Assembly: GCF_024807655.1 (NCBI RefSeq)
Contig: NZ_JANUCR010000004.1
Coordinates: 53,282-117,281 of the forward strand
Direction: 5' to 3'
DNA: 64,000 nucleotides
From: Methanococcus voltae
GTDB taxonomy: Archaea; AGJL01; Methanococci; Methanococcales; Methanococcaceae
The notes under the pieces are model-generated. The model searched no databases and had not been told where the DNA came from. It saw nothing but the letters and a program-made list of their open reading frames with translations. Positions 27,739 through 38,178 of this stretch are shown piece by piece (positions within the stretch are counted from its first letter, which is position 1; each line of letters starts with the position of its first letter). The position numbers were made by a program, and so were the translations under genes.

Positions 27739-29676
27739 TTATTTATTAATAATACTTTTTAATTCATCTTGCAATGTTTTGTTAATCAATTTTCCATCTG
27801 CTTTTCCACGTAAGTTTGCCATACATCTACCCATTAGTAAACCCATTGCACCCATACCTTTTTCATTAACTACAGCGATGTTTTGCTCGATTATACTTCT
27901 GATTTCTTTTTTAACGTCTTCTTCAGACATTGCACTAAGTCCTTTAATTTCAAGGATTTTGTCAACATTTTCATACGGATTTTCAATAAATCCTTTTAAT
28001 ACATCGACAATTGCTTCTTTTGAAACTTTTCCATTTTCAATACTTTCAAATAATTGTTTAAAGTGCTTTTCTTCAAGTATTTCTGTATTAAATCCTTCTC
28101 TTCTGATTTCTTTAACTGTAGCTTCAATTGTTGTAGCAATTAACGTTGCTTTAACATTAACAAATGTTTTGGCAAGCTCTTCAAATAAGTCAACGTGATA
28201 TGACATTACCATTTGCTTTGCTAAGTCGTTGTTTAAATCATATTCTTTTATAAATCTTTCTAATTTCTCTTTTGGCATCTCTGGAAGGTTATTTCTTATA
28301 TTTTCAACAAATTCATCACTTATTGCTATATTTGGGATATCTGTTTCCGGGTACATTCTTGCAGCACCTGGTAAAGGTCTTAAATATGATGTATTCCCGT
28401 CTTCTAATGCTTTTCTTGTTTCTTCTGGTATTCCAATAGTTATAGCTTCGTTTGCCCTATCTAAAACAGCACCTAACGCTCTTACAGCTTTATCTTCTCT
28501 ATCCCCTACAATGATAACCGCATCTTTTGTTTCAGGGTTTACGCCCATAAATTCCTTGAGTGCATCGACTTCTTCTTGTGTAATTCCGTATTTTGGCAAC
28601 TCATCAGTGTGGAATAGCCCTCCAACGCCTCCGATTACTTTTCCACGGTCGGAGAATTCAGTTCCTAATCTTCTATTTGGTTGTACTTCTTTACCAATTA
28701 AACCGTCAAATCCTTTAAGTAAAATTGCTTTTACAACTCCTTTTTTCTTTAAAGCACTTTTAATTACTTTTGATTCGGTATTTTTAAATAATTCGCTTAC
28801 ATCAACGATATTTTCAATACCTGTTTTTACTTCCGCATTTCTTTCAATTAATTCTTTTTTAATCTCATTTAATTTAATTTGTCTTATTGCTTCATTTTTA
28901 ATAATTTGCTCGATTAAATCAAGATTTTGGACACCTTTAACTTCAATACGTGCGCCTTCTTTAATAGAAATATTCACGTCTTGTCTAATTGTTCCCAATC
29001 CTCGTTTAGCCTTTCCAGTAGCTCGCAATATAGTTCCTATTCTTCTTGCAGCTTCTTTTCCCATTTCAGGCGTTGTAATATCCGGTTCTGTGGTAATTTC
29101 TAATAAGGGAATTCCCAATCTGTCAACGCAGTATATTACTTTGTCTTTTTCGTCCCTTACCTTTTTACAAGCATCTTCTTCTAAACATAAACTTGTAATT
29201 CTAATATCGCCGTATTCAGTTTCAATACTGCCATCTTGTGATACAAACATAGTTCTTTGGAATCCTGATGTATTAGAACCGTCGATAACCATTTTACGCA
29301 TTACCTGAACGTCGTCAACCACGTGCATATTCATAAGCTCAGAAACTTCAACAGCTGTATAAATTCCCTCTTCACAAGGTCCTTGAGGCGGTTCATCATC
29401 TAATTCAACGAGACAAGTTGAATCATTATAGTATTGATAAACGTAGTTTTTCTCCTTTTTAGATTCAATAAGTGCCGCTTTATCGATTTGACCCATTTCA
29501 CTTTGGGAAGGTCTCAATACTCTTTCAATCTCGCCGTGTGGTTCGTCATCTCTAATTTTTGTAGGGCAATTACAAAATAATTTCCTACTCGTGTTTAATT
29601 GTTGATGTATTTCTAAACCAACTTTTAAACCTAATTCTTTATAGTCTAAATTTAAATTTAAATCCGAATTTGACAT
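27739..29676 (-). CDS. gatE: Glu-tRNA(Gln) amidotransferase subunit E
   Basis: GatE is the archaeal GatB-like subunit that activates Glu-tRNA(Gln) with ATP and, with GatD, converts it to Gln-tRNA(Gln). Visible family sequences are KVGLEIHQQLNT, the CNCP cysteines, the AspRS-like insertion in the middle and the C-terminal YqeY-like domain (MGLLMGRCMANLRGKADGKLI). The length from ATG 29676 is 645 residues. That start is favoured by GGTGAT exactly 3 nt upstream over a TTG further out. gatD lies upstream on the same strand, so cotranscription is likely. Confidence 0.95.
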   Translation of the reverse strand: MSNSDLNLNLDYKELGLKVGLEIHQQLNTSRKLFCNCPTKIRDDEPHGEIERVLRPSQSEMGQIDKAALIESKKEKNYVYQYYNDSTCLVELDDEPPQGPCEEGIYTAVEVSELMNMHVVDDVQVMRKMVIDGSNTSGFQRTMFVSQDGSIETEYGDIRITSLCLEEDACKKVRDEKDKVIYCVDRLGIPLLEITTEPDITTPEMGKEAARRIGTILRATGKAKRGLGTIRQDVNISIKEGARIEVKGVQNLDLIEQIIKNEAIRQIKLNEIKKELIERNAEVKTGIENIVDVSELFKNTESKVIKSALKKKGVVKAILLKGFDGLIGKEVQPNRRLGTEFSDRGKVIGGVGGLFHTDELPKYGITQEEVDALKEFMGVNPETKDAVIIVGDREDKAVRALGAVLDRANEAITIGIPEETRKALEDGNTSYLRPLPGAARMYPETDIPNIAISDEFVENIRNNLPEMPKEKLERFIKEYDLNNDLAKQMVMSYHVDLFEELAKTFVNVKATLIATTIEATVKEIRREGFNTEILEEKHFKQLFESIENGKVSKEAIVDVLKGFIENPYENVDKILEIKGLSAMSEEDVKKEIRSIIEQNIAVVNEKGMGAMGLLMGRCMANLRGKADGKLINKTLQDELKSIINK

Positions 29677-29748
29677 AATATCACCAATAATCAAATTAAT
29701 AAACAAATAATTAATTAAATGAAGTTATTTTATTTTTTTATTTTATTT

Positions 29749-29804
29749 AATATACTTTATTCAATATATTTTATTCAATATATTTTATTCAATATACTTT
29801 ATTT
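29749..29804. repeat. Tandem 14-mer repeat between gatD and gatE
   Basis: Four tandem copies of AATATA(C/T)TTTATTC fill the spacer between gatD and gatE. The first and last carry C at position 7 and the middle two carry T. No secondary function is visible. Confidence 0.9.
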
Positions 29805-29818
29805 AATTTATATTATAT

Positions 29819-31171
29819 TTAGTTTAAATCGATTAAACTAAATTTGGTAATTTCTCCCACGGTATTTTTACCAATTAATTCTTTAACTTCTTCTAAATTG
29901 TAATTTGCCAATAAATACATCATTTTTACAAGTGCAGTTTCAGCAGACATATCTTCACAGCTGATTACGCCCATTTTTTGCAATTCTACACCGTTTGAGT
30001 AAACGTTCATATTAACTCTTCCGTTAATGGTTTGGGTTGTCATAGCAACTAATAAACCATTGTCTATTGCGTATTTAATCCCGTTAAACAAAGTTTCAGG
30101 AGCGTGTCCTAATCCGGTGCCTTCTAAAATAATACCTTTATATCCGTTATCCGTGTAGTATTTCAAAATATCTGAATTGATACCTGGATAAATTTTTAAA
30201 AGTGCTACTTTTTCCTCTAAATTTGTGTTTATTTCGACATTTGATGAATTATCCGTGATATTTTGTTTTAATTCTCTTTCATCTGCAATGTACTCGATTT
30301 TATAGTCTTTTTCATTAGTTTTTTTATTCTTTGAAAGCATATTCATTTTAGCAACTGGCTGAGCATTGACGGATTTAAACGCATCTCTCCTTGAAGAGTG
30401 CAATTTCCTAACTTTTACGCTTTTGTGCAAATAACAGTATTCGTCGCCGTTTTCACCGTGCATAAGTACATAAACACCACTTAAACCTTCTGTAGCAAAT
30501 TTGGTTGAAGCAATTAAATTTAATGCGGCATCTGACGAAGGTCTGTCGCTACTTCTTTGAGCGCCAACTAATATTATAGGTACGTTTGATTTAACCATAA
30601 ATTGAAGAGCTGAAGCCGTGTAGTGCATAGTATCCGTACCGTGTGCAATTACAATCCCGTCAGCACCGTTTTTTATTTCATTTTCAATGTGTTCGGCAAC
30701 TTCTTTCCAGTACGCCGGCAACATATTTTCACTTAAAATATTCATTACAGCTTTTCCAGAGATGTTTGCAATGCTCAAAAGTTCCGGAACTGCCCTAATT
30801 AAATCATCAGCCGTAAATGCGGGGTGAACTGCACCAGTTTTATAATCCACTCTTGAAGCAACAGTCCCACCAGTTGAGATAATTGAAATGTTTTTTAATT
30901 TTTTTTCCTTTTTTATATTTAATTCGGTTTTAACGTGTTTAGGAGTTTCTCCAGCACTTAAAATTTTTATTTCTTCTATTTTTTCCTTTTTTATGCCTGC
31001 ATTGTACCCGCTACTCATTTTTATCATAATAACGTCGTCTTTTAAGCAAGGCATAACAGTTCCTTTATACGTTGTTGAGGTTTTGGTTTCTGATTTAGTT
31101 TTTTCTTCTTTCGTAGTTATTTCTACCAAATCACCAATATCTGTTTTTAAAGTTTCCAAACAATTACTCAT
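29819..31171 (-). CDS. gatD: Glu-tRNA(Gln) amidotransferase subunit D
   Basis: GatD is an L-asparaginase-like subunit that releases ammonia from glutamine or asparagine for GatE. The N-terminal 80-residue beta-barrel domain is followed by asparaginase motifs: [18 protein letters not shown] with the nucleophile threonine, and [15 protein letters not shown] with the second threonine-aspartate pair. The 450-residue length fits the family. The start ATG follows GGTGTT. It lies 142 bp upstream of gatE, a spacer filled with tandem repeats. Confidence 0.95.
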   Translation of the reverse strand: MSNCLETLKTDIGDLVEITTKEEKTKSETKTSTTYKGTVMPCLKDDVIMIKMSSGYNAGIKKEKIEEIKILSAGETPKHVKTELNIKKEKKLKNISIISTGGTVASRVDYKTGAVHPAFTADDLIRAVPELLSIANISGKAVMNILSENMLPAYWKEVAEHIENEIKNGADGIVIAHGTDTMHYTASALQFMVKSNVPIILVGAQRSSDRPSSDAALNLIASTKFATEGLSGVYVLMHGENGDEYCYLHKSVKVRKLHSSRRDAFKSVNAQPVAKMNMLSKNKKTNEKDYKIEYIADERELKQNITDNSSNVEINTNLEEKVALLKIYPGINSDILKYYTDNGYKGIILEGTGLGHAPETLFNGIKYAIDNGLLVAMTTQTINGRVNMNVYSNGVELQKMGVISCEDMSAETALVKMMYLLANYNLEEVKELIGKNTVGEITKFSLIDLN

Positions 31172-31496
31172 AATTTAAACACCTATTTTATTAGTCGTAT
31201 AATTCCAAATATAAAAATTTAAAAAGTTTTAATACAGATTACATATACAATACCGTAATATATATAATTTAATATCAACATTTTATATATTTGATTAACA
31301 AAATCTATTATATATCTTTTATTTAATAAAATATCCTACTATAATAAATAAAATACTTATAAAATCCATATTATATAATCTAATTTAGATTAAAGTACTC
31401 TTCATTAATTATTAAGTGCAAAGTATTATATATTAGAAAATTATATCTATTCTTTACAAAATCTAAGCAGTTATTTTTTATTTGCGAGGTGTTAAT
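31172..31496. other. Divergent spacer gatD/LSm
   Basis: This is an A/T-rich spacer with promoters for two divergent genes. I see no RNA gene or strong palindrome in it. Confidence 0.4.
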
Positions 31497-31706
31497 ATGA
31501 TGGATACACAAAGACCATTAGACGCATTAGGAAAATCAATAAACACAAATATCACCGTATTTTTAAAAGACGGTAAAGAAATCAAAGGAAGATTAAAAGC
31601 ATACGACTTACATATGAACGTAGCTTTAGAAAACGCTAAATTCGAAGAAAAAGAATACCCTATGATTGTTGTAAGGGGAGACAACGTTTTATACGTTTCA
31701 TTATAA
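31497..31706 (+). CDS. LSm-family small RNA-binding protein (SmAP)
   Basis: This 69-residue Sm-like archaeal protein shows both Sm motifs: VFLKDGKEIKGRLKAYDLHMNVAL (Sm1) and the C-terminal VVRGDNVLYVSL (Sm2, R-G-D-N). These proteins form ring-shaped heptamers that bind U-rich RNA. ATG 31497 follows GAGGTG. In many archaea the gene sits directly before rpl37e; here the order is kept but the spacer is 372 bp. Confidence 0.95.
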   Translation: MMDTQRPLDALGKSINTNITVFLKDGKEIKGRLKAYDLHMNVALENAKFEEKEYPMIVVRGDNVLYVSL

Positions 31707-32078
31707 GTTTGAATTCTCAACTACAATCGATGAAATATTTAAAATACAAAATACAAATTAATTAACCTCATTAAGATAATTAAAAAAAGAGTAATTTATT
31801 AGCATAATTTTATTGTTAATAAATTATTCATATTTAAGATTTATTGTAAATTTATTATAGATTTATTATAATTATGTTTTATATTTTCAATTATATTATT
31901 TAACATTTTTAATCATAAAAATTCGTACAATAATATATTTATACTATAAGTATATATTATGTTAAAGTAATGTACGTAATAATATTGATAAATAAAGCAT
32001 TATAGCTAAATATTTGAAATAGAACGTTTAGTTTTGGCTTTATTTTTATAAATTACTATAAGCAAACACGGTGAAAAA
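31707..32078. other. Unusually long spacer between LSm gene and rpl37e
   Basis: This spacer is A/T-rich with no ORF. Near its end, AAAGC (about 31996-32000) and GGCTTT (about 32036-32041) could pair around an inner CTAAA/TTTAG pair, a weak leader hairpin before rpl37e. TATA-like sequence lies near 31940-31960, so rpl37e probably has its own promoter. Confidence 0.35.
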
Positions 32079-32267
32079 ATGTCCAAAGGTACCCCATCAC
32101 AAGGTAAACACAACAAAGGTTCAAATCACATCATCTGCAGAAGATGTGGAAAAAGGTCATACCACGTTAGGAAAAAGGTATGTGCAGCATGTGGATTTGG
32201 TAGAAGTGCAAAATTAAAAAGATTTGCATGGCAATGGAAGAAATTCAACGGAGAAAGATTAAAATAA
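32079..32267 (+). CDS. rpl37e: 50S ribosomal protein L37e
   Basis: This small basic zinc-ribbon ribosomal protein has 62 residues. Its two CxxC pairs are CRRC and CAAC, separated by 12 residues, and both the N terminus ([17 protein letters not shown]) and the C terminus ([12 protein letters not shown]) are the family's conserved ends. It binds 23S rRNA in the large subunit. Confidence 0.97.
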   Translation: MSKGTPSQGKHNKGSNHIICRRCGKRSYHVRKKVCAACGFGRSAKLKRFAWQWKKFNGERLK

Positions 32268-32761
32268 TTGAATTTTAATTATATTATTCATTATTTATAA
32301 TCAACTCTTTTTAACTATCTATTTCGTAATTTGATACGAAAAAAGAACGATAAAGAATAAAAAAACTCTTTTTATATGGTATATAACTTTTATATTATAT
32401 TTTATTCGATTTATAATATTTAACATCATTATGCTTTTTTATAGTTATTTTCTAATTTAGTATATATTATTATTATTATTATTCTTACTTTACGATAGTA
32501 TTACTCAGATATTACCTTTCATAATCGTATAATTATGTATTTCACACGTTAAATTAAATCTATTAATAGGTTTATATATTTATTTTTATCAATAATTATT
32601 TATAATATTTTATTTAATTATTTTTAAATAATCAAAATAGTAAAACATAGAATAAAAACTAATGAAATAACAATTAATGTAATATATATCTTAAAACAAA
32701 TATTGTTATTAAATTAATTACATTTTATATTTATTTAAATCTATGAATTAACGGTGATTTT
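32268..32761. other. 494-bp spacer rpl37e-ilvB
   Basis: A perfect 7-bp hairpin TTTCGTA-atttga-TACGAAA at 32322-32341 lies 55 nt after rpl37e and may mark its transcript end. The rest is A/T-rich, with an ATT run near 32469-32483 and TATA-like elements before ilvB. No ORF or known riboswitch is recognised. Confidence 0.4.
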
Positions 32762-34567
32762 ATGACTAATGTGGATAATGTAAATGGGGCAGAAGCTTTA
32801 CTAAAAGCCCTGGAAGCCGAAAAGGCTAAAGTAATATTCGGATATCCTGGGGGTGTTTTAGTATCATTCTACGAATCTTTATGTGATAGTAATATAATAC
32901 ACATACTTACAAGGCACGAACAAGCAGCCGCACATATGGCTGATGGTTATGCTCGTGCAAGCGGAAAAGCTGGTTTTTGTATAGGAACTTCAGGACCCGG
33001 TGCAACAAACTTGGTAACTGGTGTAGCAACCGCACATATGGATTCATCGCCCGTAATAGCTATAACGGGACAAGTAAGTTCTGACATAATAGGCGATGAT
33101 GCTTTCCAAGAGATAGATTCATTCGGTATATTTATGCCAATAACAAAGCATAATTTCCAAATACGTAAATCTGATGATTTAGTTGACATAATGGCAAAAG
33201 CGCACGAAATAGCTACAACAGGTAGACCCGGACCCGTACATGTTGACATACCTTCGGATATATTAGTAGGTGAGCTTAGCAATGGTTTAAAGATACCTGC
33301 AGACATAAATATATCCAGTTATAAGCCTACAACCGTAGGTCATCCATTACAAATAAAAAAGACCATAGAAGCAATAGTAAACTCTAAAAAACCATTAATA
33401 TTGGCAGGAGGGGGCGTTTCAATAGCTCAAGCGAGTAATGAGTTATTGGAATTTGCAGAATTATTAAATGTACCCGTATGTACAACTTTAATGGGTAAAG
33501 GATGTATATCTGAAAAACACGAGCTTTCAACTGGTTTAACAGGTATGCACGGAACTTATGCGTCCAATAACCTTATAGAACAGTGCGATTTATTGATATC
33601 AATCGGTTGCAGATTTTCGGATAGGGTGACTGGAAAAGCATCGGAATTTGCACCAAATGCTAAAATAATACATATGGATATAGACCCTGCCGAAATAGGT
33701 AAGAATGTACCTGTTGACATACCAATAGTTGGAGATGCAAAAAGAATATTACAAGATTTAATAAAACAATTGAAAAAACATAATATATCATTGGATACCA
33801 CCGAATGGATGGATGAAGTAAATAAGTTAATGAAATTGTCTGAAGAAGAATTAAAAATAACTGAAGAAGAATCTAAATCAAATAACTTAGAAAATACCAA
33901 AAATAATGAAAAATTACACCCTAAGGTTGCAATATACGATTTAATGGATGCCATATATGATATAGACCCAGAACTCGAAAATACTTATATAACTACTGAC
34001 GTTGGTCAAAATCAAATGTGGATGGCGAGATACTTTAAGTTTAAGAAAGATGCTTTAATAACTTCTGGTGGACTTGGTACTATGGGTTTTGGATTCCCGG
34101 CTGCATTGGGAGTTAAATTTGCAAAACCTAACGCAAACGTTATATCAATAAGTGGAGACGGCGGTTTCTTAATGAATTCACAGGAATTAGCCACAATGGC
34201 GCATTACGACATACCGATAGTAGCAGTTATATTTAATAACAGAGCTTTAGGAATGGTTCATCAATTACAATCAGTACTAAAAAACAGGCAATCACAAATA
34301 CATTTGGGAGAAACACCTGACTTTATAGAATTAGCTCATAGCTACGGGGTTAGGGCTGAAAGAGTTTCAAACTCGAAAGATTTAAAGGAAACGCTTAAAA
34401 AAGCAATTTCACTTAATAAACCGTATGTTATAGAGGTTATGATAGACCCATCGCACGCAGTGAAGGTTGTAGCACCAGGTGCTAAAATAACGCAGATGAT
34501 AGAACCGGAAAATAAGGAACCTTGTTCAGAGCAGGTATTATTTAAGGATATGATTTCAAAATTATAG
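32762..34567 (+). CDS. ilvB: Acetolactate synthase large subunit
   Basis: IlvB is a TPP-dependent enzyme of valine, leucine and isoleucine synthesis. The 601 residues show the catalytic glutamate in RHEQAAAHMADGYAR (E53), the FAD-binding middle domain and the TPP/Mg motif from G465 (GDGGFLMNSQELA, ending in FNN). A short charged insertion (LKITEEESKSNNLENTKNN) lies at about residues 360-380. It is followed by the small subunit gene 187 bp downstream. The ribosome site is GGTGAT. Confidence 0.96.
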   Translation: MTNVDNVNGAEALLKALEAEKAKVIFGYPGGVLVSFYESLCDSNIIHILTRHEQAAAHMADGYARASGKAGFCIGTSGPGATNLVTGVATAHMDSSPVIAITGQVSSDIIGDDAFQEIDSFGIFMPITKHNFQIRKSDDLVDIMAKAHEIATTGRPGPVHVDIPSDILVGELSNGLKIPADINISSYKPTTVGHPLQIKKTIEAIVNSKKPLILAGGGVSIAQASNELLEFAELLNVPVCTTLMGKGCISEKHELSTGLTGMHGTYASNNLIEQCDLLISIGCRFSDRVTGKASEFAPNAKIIHMDIDPAEIGKNVPVDIPIVGDAKRILQDLIKQLKKHNISLDTTEWMDEVNKLMKLSEEELKITEEESKSNNLENTKNNEKLHPKVAIYDLMDAIYDIDPELENTYITTDVGQNQMWMARYFKFKKDALITSGGLGTMGFGFPAALGVKFAKPNANVISISGDGGFLMNSQELATMAHYDIPIVAVIFNNRALGMVHQLQSVLKNRQSQIHLGETPDFIELAHSYGVRAERVSNSKDLKETLKKAISLNKPYVIEVMIDPSHAVKVVAPGAKITQMIEPENKEPCSEQVLFKDMISKL

Positions 34568-34754
34568 GCAAAATTAATTAAAAACTAAAAAATAAAAAAA
34601 CATAAATGTAAAAACATAAATGTAATAAATAGGAAAATATATTAATCAAATTTAAATTAAATAATTTAATTTATTACGTTTATATTTATGGAATTTAAAT
34701 TTAATCAGATTTAAATATATTTAATCAGATTTAATTTATATTATGGTGGTAATC

Positions 34755-35264
34755 ATGGAAAAAAGGCATATTATTACGGTTTTGGTACTCCATAAGCCAA
34801 GTGTCCTACAAAGGATTTCAGGACTTTTTGCAAGAAGATGGTTTAATATTTCAAGCATTACAGTTGGAATAACAGAAAATCCAGACATTGCAAGGATGAC
34901 AATTGTTGTAAAAGGAGACGACACTCATTTAGAGCAAGTATTAAAACAATTAAACAAATTAGTTGAAGTTGTTAAAGTTAAAGACTTAAAACATAATAAC
35001 TATGTAGAACGTGAATTATGTATCGTGAAAATTCACGCACCTACTGAAAGCGGTAAATCACAGATTACACAATATGCGAATATATTTAGGGGTAGTATTG
35101 TAGATTTAAGCGCTGAAACCATAACTGTAGAAATTACCGGTGATGAATCCAAAATTAACGCATTTTTAGACTTAGTAAGACCGTTAGGTATTAAAGAAGT
35201 CGCAAGAACTGGACTAACTGCATTAATGCGAGGTTCCAAGATTTTGAAATCTAATAAAAAATAA
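34755..35264 (+). CDS. ilvN: Acetolactate synthase small (regulatory) subunit
   Basis: The 169-residue protein has an N-terminal ACT domain ([30 protein letters not shown]) that binds valine for feedback inhibition, and a C-terminal small-subunit domain ending [15 protein letters not shown] 34755 is chosen because GGTGGT lies 4 nt upstream; an ATG at 34743 overlaps this site. It acts with IlvB encoded just upstream. Confidence 0.95.
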   Translation: MEKRHIITVLVLHKPSVLQRISGLFARRWFNISSITVGITENPDIARMTIVVKGDDTHLEQVLKQLNKLVEVVKVKDLKHNNYVERELCIVKIHAPTESGKSQITQYANIFRGSIVDLSAETITVEITGDESKINAFLDLVRPLGIKEVARTGLTALMRGSKILKSNKK

Positions 35265-35352
35265 TACTATAGTTATAAATAAACTAAAAGGAAATATTTT
35301 ATATTAAAATTATCACTTTATAAAGTTTTTATTCTATTTTTATTAATTTTGA

Positions 35353-35382
35353 TATGTCTAAATTTATATATTCATAGACATA
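35353..35382. promoter_or_regulatory. 8-bp inverted repeat upstream of pilin gene
   Basis: TATGTCTA (35353-35360) and TAGACATA (35375-35382) form perfect arms around a 14-bp A/T spacer. They lie about 125 nt upstream of the pilin start. It may be a regulator site or a hairpin after ilvN; I cannot decide. Confidence 0.3.
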
Positions 35383-35506
35383 ACAATGTTTTATATAATA
35401 TAATTGACAATATTATGTTATTATCTAATTATCGTAATTAATATCCCAATATATTAACTTAATAATTGCCAAACTATTTACGCATATGGTATTATGGAGT
35501 GAAGAG

Positions 35507-35821
35507 ATGTTTAAACGTAAAAAAGGACAATTATCTATGGAATTAAGTATTGTAATATGTGCAGTTATTATTGTTGGAGCAGTAGTTGCTTATTCATCAC
35601 TCTCATTTCTAAAAGATACTGGAAGGTCAGTAAATGAAGCAAGTAAGTGTTTTAATGACCCTCTCGATAAGATAAATGGAGAAGAGGGAGAAAGTAGTGG
35701 TAGCACTGAAAGTAGCACCCTACATTCTAAAAGTTTTAGTCCATTTGGCATAAAACCTGATGTATGTAAGAATACGCAAAATAGTTCCAGTATTATGTGG
35801 ACGGGTAAGGCATTAATGTAA
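35507..35821 (+). CDS. Type IV prepilin-like protein (EppA class)
   Basis: The 104-residue protein starts with a short basic leader (MFKRKKG) followed by QLSMELSIVICAVIIVGAVVAYSS. This is the class III signal of Methanococcus pilins, in which the peptidase EppA cuts between G and Q of a G-QxSxE motif and leaves a hydrophobic assembly helix. The mature part is Ser-rich and has two cysteines that could form a disulfide. No pilus ATPase or platform protein is adjacent, which is usual for dispersed Methanococcus pilin genes. ATG 35507 follows GGAGTGA. Confidence 0.8.
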   Translation: MFKRKKGQLSMELSIVICAVIIVGAVVAYSSLSFLKDTGRSVNEASKCFNDPLDKINGEEGESSGSTESSTLHSKSFSPFGIKPDVCKNTQNSSSIMWTGKALM

Positions 35822-36022
35822 TGTTTAACGTGATATAACTTTACGTTAAATATAATTATTTTATATATCATCTATTTTTATTTACCTTGCTAATATTTTA
35901 TTAGCTAATATTCTATTATTATCTAATTTTTAACTCGATTTGTTTTAATATTATTTAATAACTAATATATAGTATAAAAACCTAAAATTTAATGATTACA
36001 ATAATAATAAATGGGAAGGAAA

Positions 36023-37339
36023 ATGTATAAGTTAAAAATTGCAATTTTACTGGGCACAAGACCTGAAATTATCAAAATGTCGCCAATAATTAGATATTTG
36101 GATAATTTAAAAGAGATAAAGCGGATAAAGAAGTTAAGCAAGATGGCTGGCTATGACTTATCCAGCGACAAATCCGAGGATAATTTAAAAAATAGATTAC
36201 AAACTGATGGTTTAAATTATATTGAAAATTTAAAATTCAATAATATGGATATGGAATATGTAATAATCCATACTAATCAACATTACTCTCAAAATATGGA
36301 TAAAATATTTTTTGATGAACTAAATTTGCCAAAATCAACCTATAATTTAAAAATAGGTTCTGGAAGGCACGGCGAACAAACTGGAAGTATGATTGTAGCT
36401 CTTGAGAAGGTATTGGTTGACGAAAAACCTGACGTTTTATTTATACAAGGGGATACAAACACGGTTTTAGCCGGTGCGATTACTGCTTCAAAAATGGGTA
36501 TAAAAATAGCTCACGTGGAAGCAGGATTAAGAAGTTTTGACCGAAAAATGCCTGAAGAAGTGAATAGAGTATTAACAGACCACGTTTCAGACTTTTTATT
36601 TGCCCCAACTGGTATAGCAAAACAAAATCTATTGAAAGAAGGTATTGACGAAAACAAAATTTTTGTAGTGGGAAATACAATTGTTGATGCTACTTTACAA
36701 AATTTAAAAATAGCCAAACACAGCTCTAAAACTTACGCTCAAGACCCCGAATCTAAAAATAAAGAAGATTATTTCTTGTTAACATTACATAGGGCGGAAA
36801 ATACTGATTATTTTGAAAAATTAGATACTATAGTCGATAATATAATAGAAATTGCAAATAATTACGCAAAAATAATATTTCCAATACATCCACGTACTTT
36901 AAATAAATTAAAACAATTTAATTTATTACCTAAATTGTCAAATAATCCAAAAATAGAATTAATAGAACCTGTGGGTTATTTAGATTTTTTATTATTGGAA
37001 AGTAATGCTAAATTAATACTCACTGATAGCGGAGGAGTTCAGGAAGAGGCCTGTATATTGGGAGTACCTTGCCTTACAATCCGTGAAAATACTGAAAGAC
37101 CGGAAACTGTGGCGGTAGGTAGTAATATCATAGTTGGTTATGATTATGAACACTGGATAAATGGTTTAAAGGGAATGTTAGATTACGATGCAGATGGGAA
37201 ACTTGGGAAAGATGATAGTGGATGTACACCTTGTAGCAAAAAACATTGGGAAAATCCATTTGGTTGTGGACATTCTGCTGAAACTATACTCGAAATAGTC
37301 TTTTCAGATTTAATGGATAATAATAAAATAATAAAATAA
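36023..37339 (+). CDS. wecB: UDP-N-acetylglucosamine 2-epimerase
   Basis: WecB converts UDP-GlcNAc to UDP-ManNAc, the precursor of the ManNAcA sugar in Methanococcus N-glycans. Recognisable motifs are ILLGTRPEIIKMSPIIR, HVEAGLRSFDRKMPEEVNR and TDSGGVQEEACILGVPCLTIRENTERPET. At 438 residues it is longer than usual. A charged insertion follows the first helix (about residues 24-60), and the C-terminal loop carries a CTPC plus a further cysteine (FGCGH). The dehydrogenase partner wecC lies 15 kb away. ATG 36023 is preferred (GGAAGGA upstream), with ATG 36011 possible. Confidence 0.92.
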   Translation: MYKLKIAILLGTRPEIIKMSPIIRYLDNLKEIKRIKKLSKMAGYDLSSDKSEDNLKNRLQTDGLNYIENLKFNNMDMEYVIIHTNQHYSQNMDKIFFDELNLPKSTYNLKIGSGRHGEQTGSMIVALEKVLVDEKPDVLFIQGDTNTVLAGAITASKMGIKIAHVEAGLRSFDRKMPEEVNRVLTDHVSDFLFAPTGIAKQNLLKEGIDENKIFVVGNTIVDATLQNLKIAKHSSKTYAQDPESKNKEDYFLLTLHRAENTDYFEKLDTIVDNIIEIANNYAKIIFPIHPRTLNKLKQFNLLPKLSNNPKIELIEPVGYLDFLLLESNAKLILTDSGGVQEEACILGVPCLTIRENTERPETVAVGSNIIVGYDYEHWINGLKGMLDYDADGKLGKDDSGCTPCSKKHWENPFGCGHSAETILEIVFSDLMDNNKIIK

Positions 37340-37519
37340 TAAAAATTAAATTAAAGTAAAGTACTAATAATTATATAAAATCATTTAATTTTTATATTAT
37401 TAGCTCTAATACTATGAGTATAGATTTAACACTTATGGGTTAAATTTTGAATTTCAAATCAGTTAGTTTTTATACTAATAAATTAAATAAATTTACTATA
37501 ATTTATCGAGAGGGATATC

Positions 37520-37924
37520 GTGGTAAAATTAAACGACGAAATGCAAAAAGCATTGAGCGGATTGTTATTTTTAGCAACTGCTTCAAAAGATGGAATTCCT
37601 AACGTAGCACCAATGGGTGCAAACATAGTTGTAGATGACGAAACTTTAATTATCTCAGACAACTTTATGAAAAAAACGATTGCAAATATCAAAGAAAACC
37701 CAGTCGTTGCAATAAACGTTGCAGACTGTAGAGCTTGCTCATTACAATTTAAAGGAAAAGCTGAATACGTTGTGGAAGGAGAATACTTCGAACTTACAAA
37801 AAAATGGATGGCTGAAAAAATGCCAAACATTAAACCAAAAGGAGCTGTAGTTATCAAATTCTTTGAAATTTACAGTGTAAAACCTGGCGATGATGCAGGT
37901 AAATTACTCGAAACAGATGACTAA
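37520..37924 (+). CDS. Pyridoxamine-phosphate-oxidase-fold FMN-binding protein
   Basis: The 134-residue protein has the split-barrel flavin-reductase pattern of small PNPOx-like proteins: LATASKDGIPNVAPMG, LIISDNFMKKTIANIKENPVVAINV, then KGKAEYVVEG and KPKGAVVIKF. It probably binds FMN or F420 as a dimer; the substrate is unknown. The start is GTG 37520 after GAGGGATATC. Confidence 0.8.
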   Translation: MVKLNDEMQKALSGLLFLATASKDGIPNVAPMGANIVVDDETLIISDNFMKKTIANIKENPVVAINVADCRACSLQFKGKAEYVVEGEYFELTKKWMAEKMPNIKPKGAVVIKFFEIYSVKPGDDAGKLLETDD

Positions 37925-38178
37925 TTTAATTTATAGTCTCTATATTTATTTTTAATTTTACAATAATATATTACTACTTTTATTTTTTATTATTATTTAC
38001 TTTATTATTATTTTATTATTTTATTATTTTTTAACATTATTTTACAATACTGGTTTTAAATTTCAAAATACGGTTAAATAAGATTAAATAACTTTTTATA
38101 GATTGTTTTAGATATAAGTTTGATATCGATTAGAATATTATTATTAGTATTATTACTGTTTATAGTTGTGTGATATGT

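Noticed and set aside
28229..29308. Open frame of 359 codons on the plus strand inside gatE
   Set aside because: It is fully antisense to a conserved gene, has no ribosome site, and its composition follows the opposite strand's codons.
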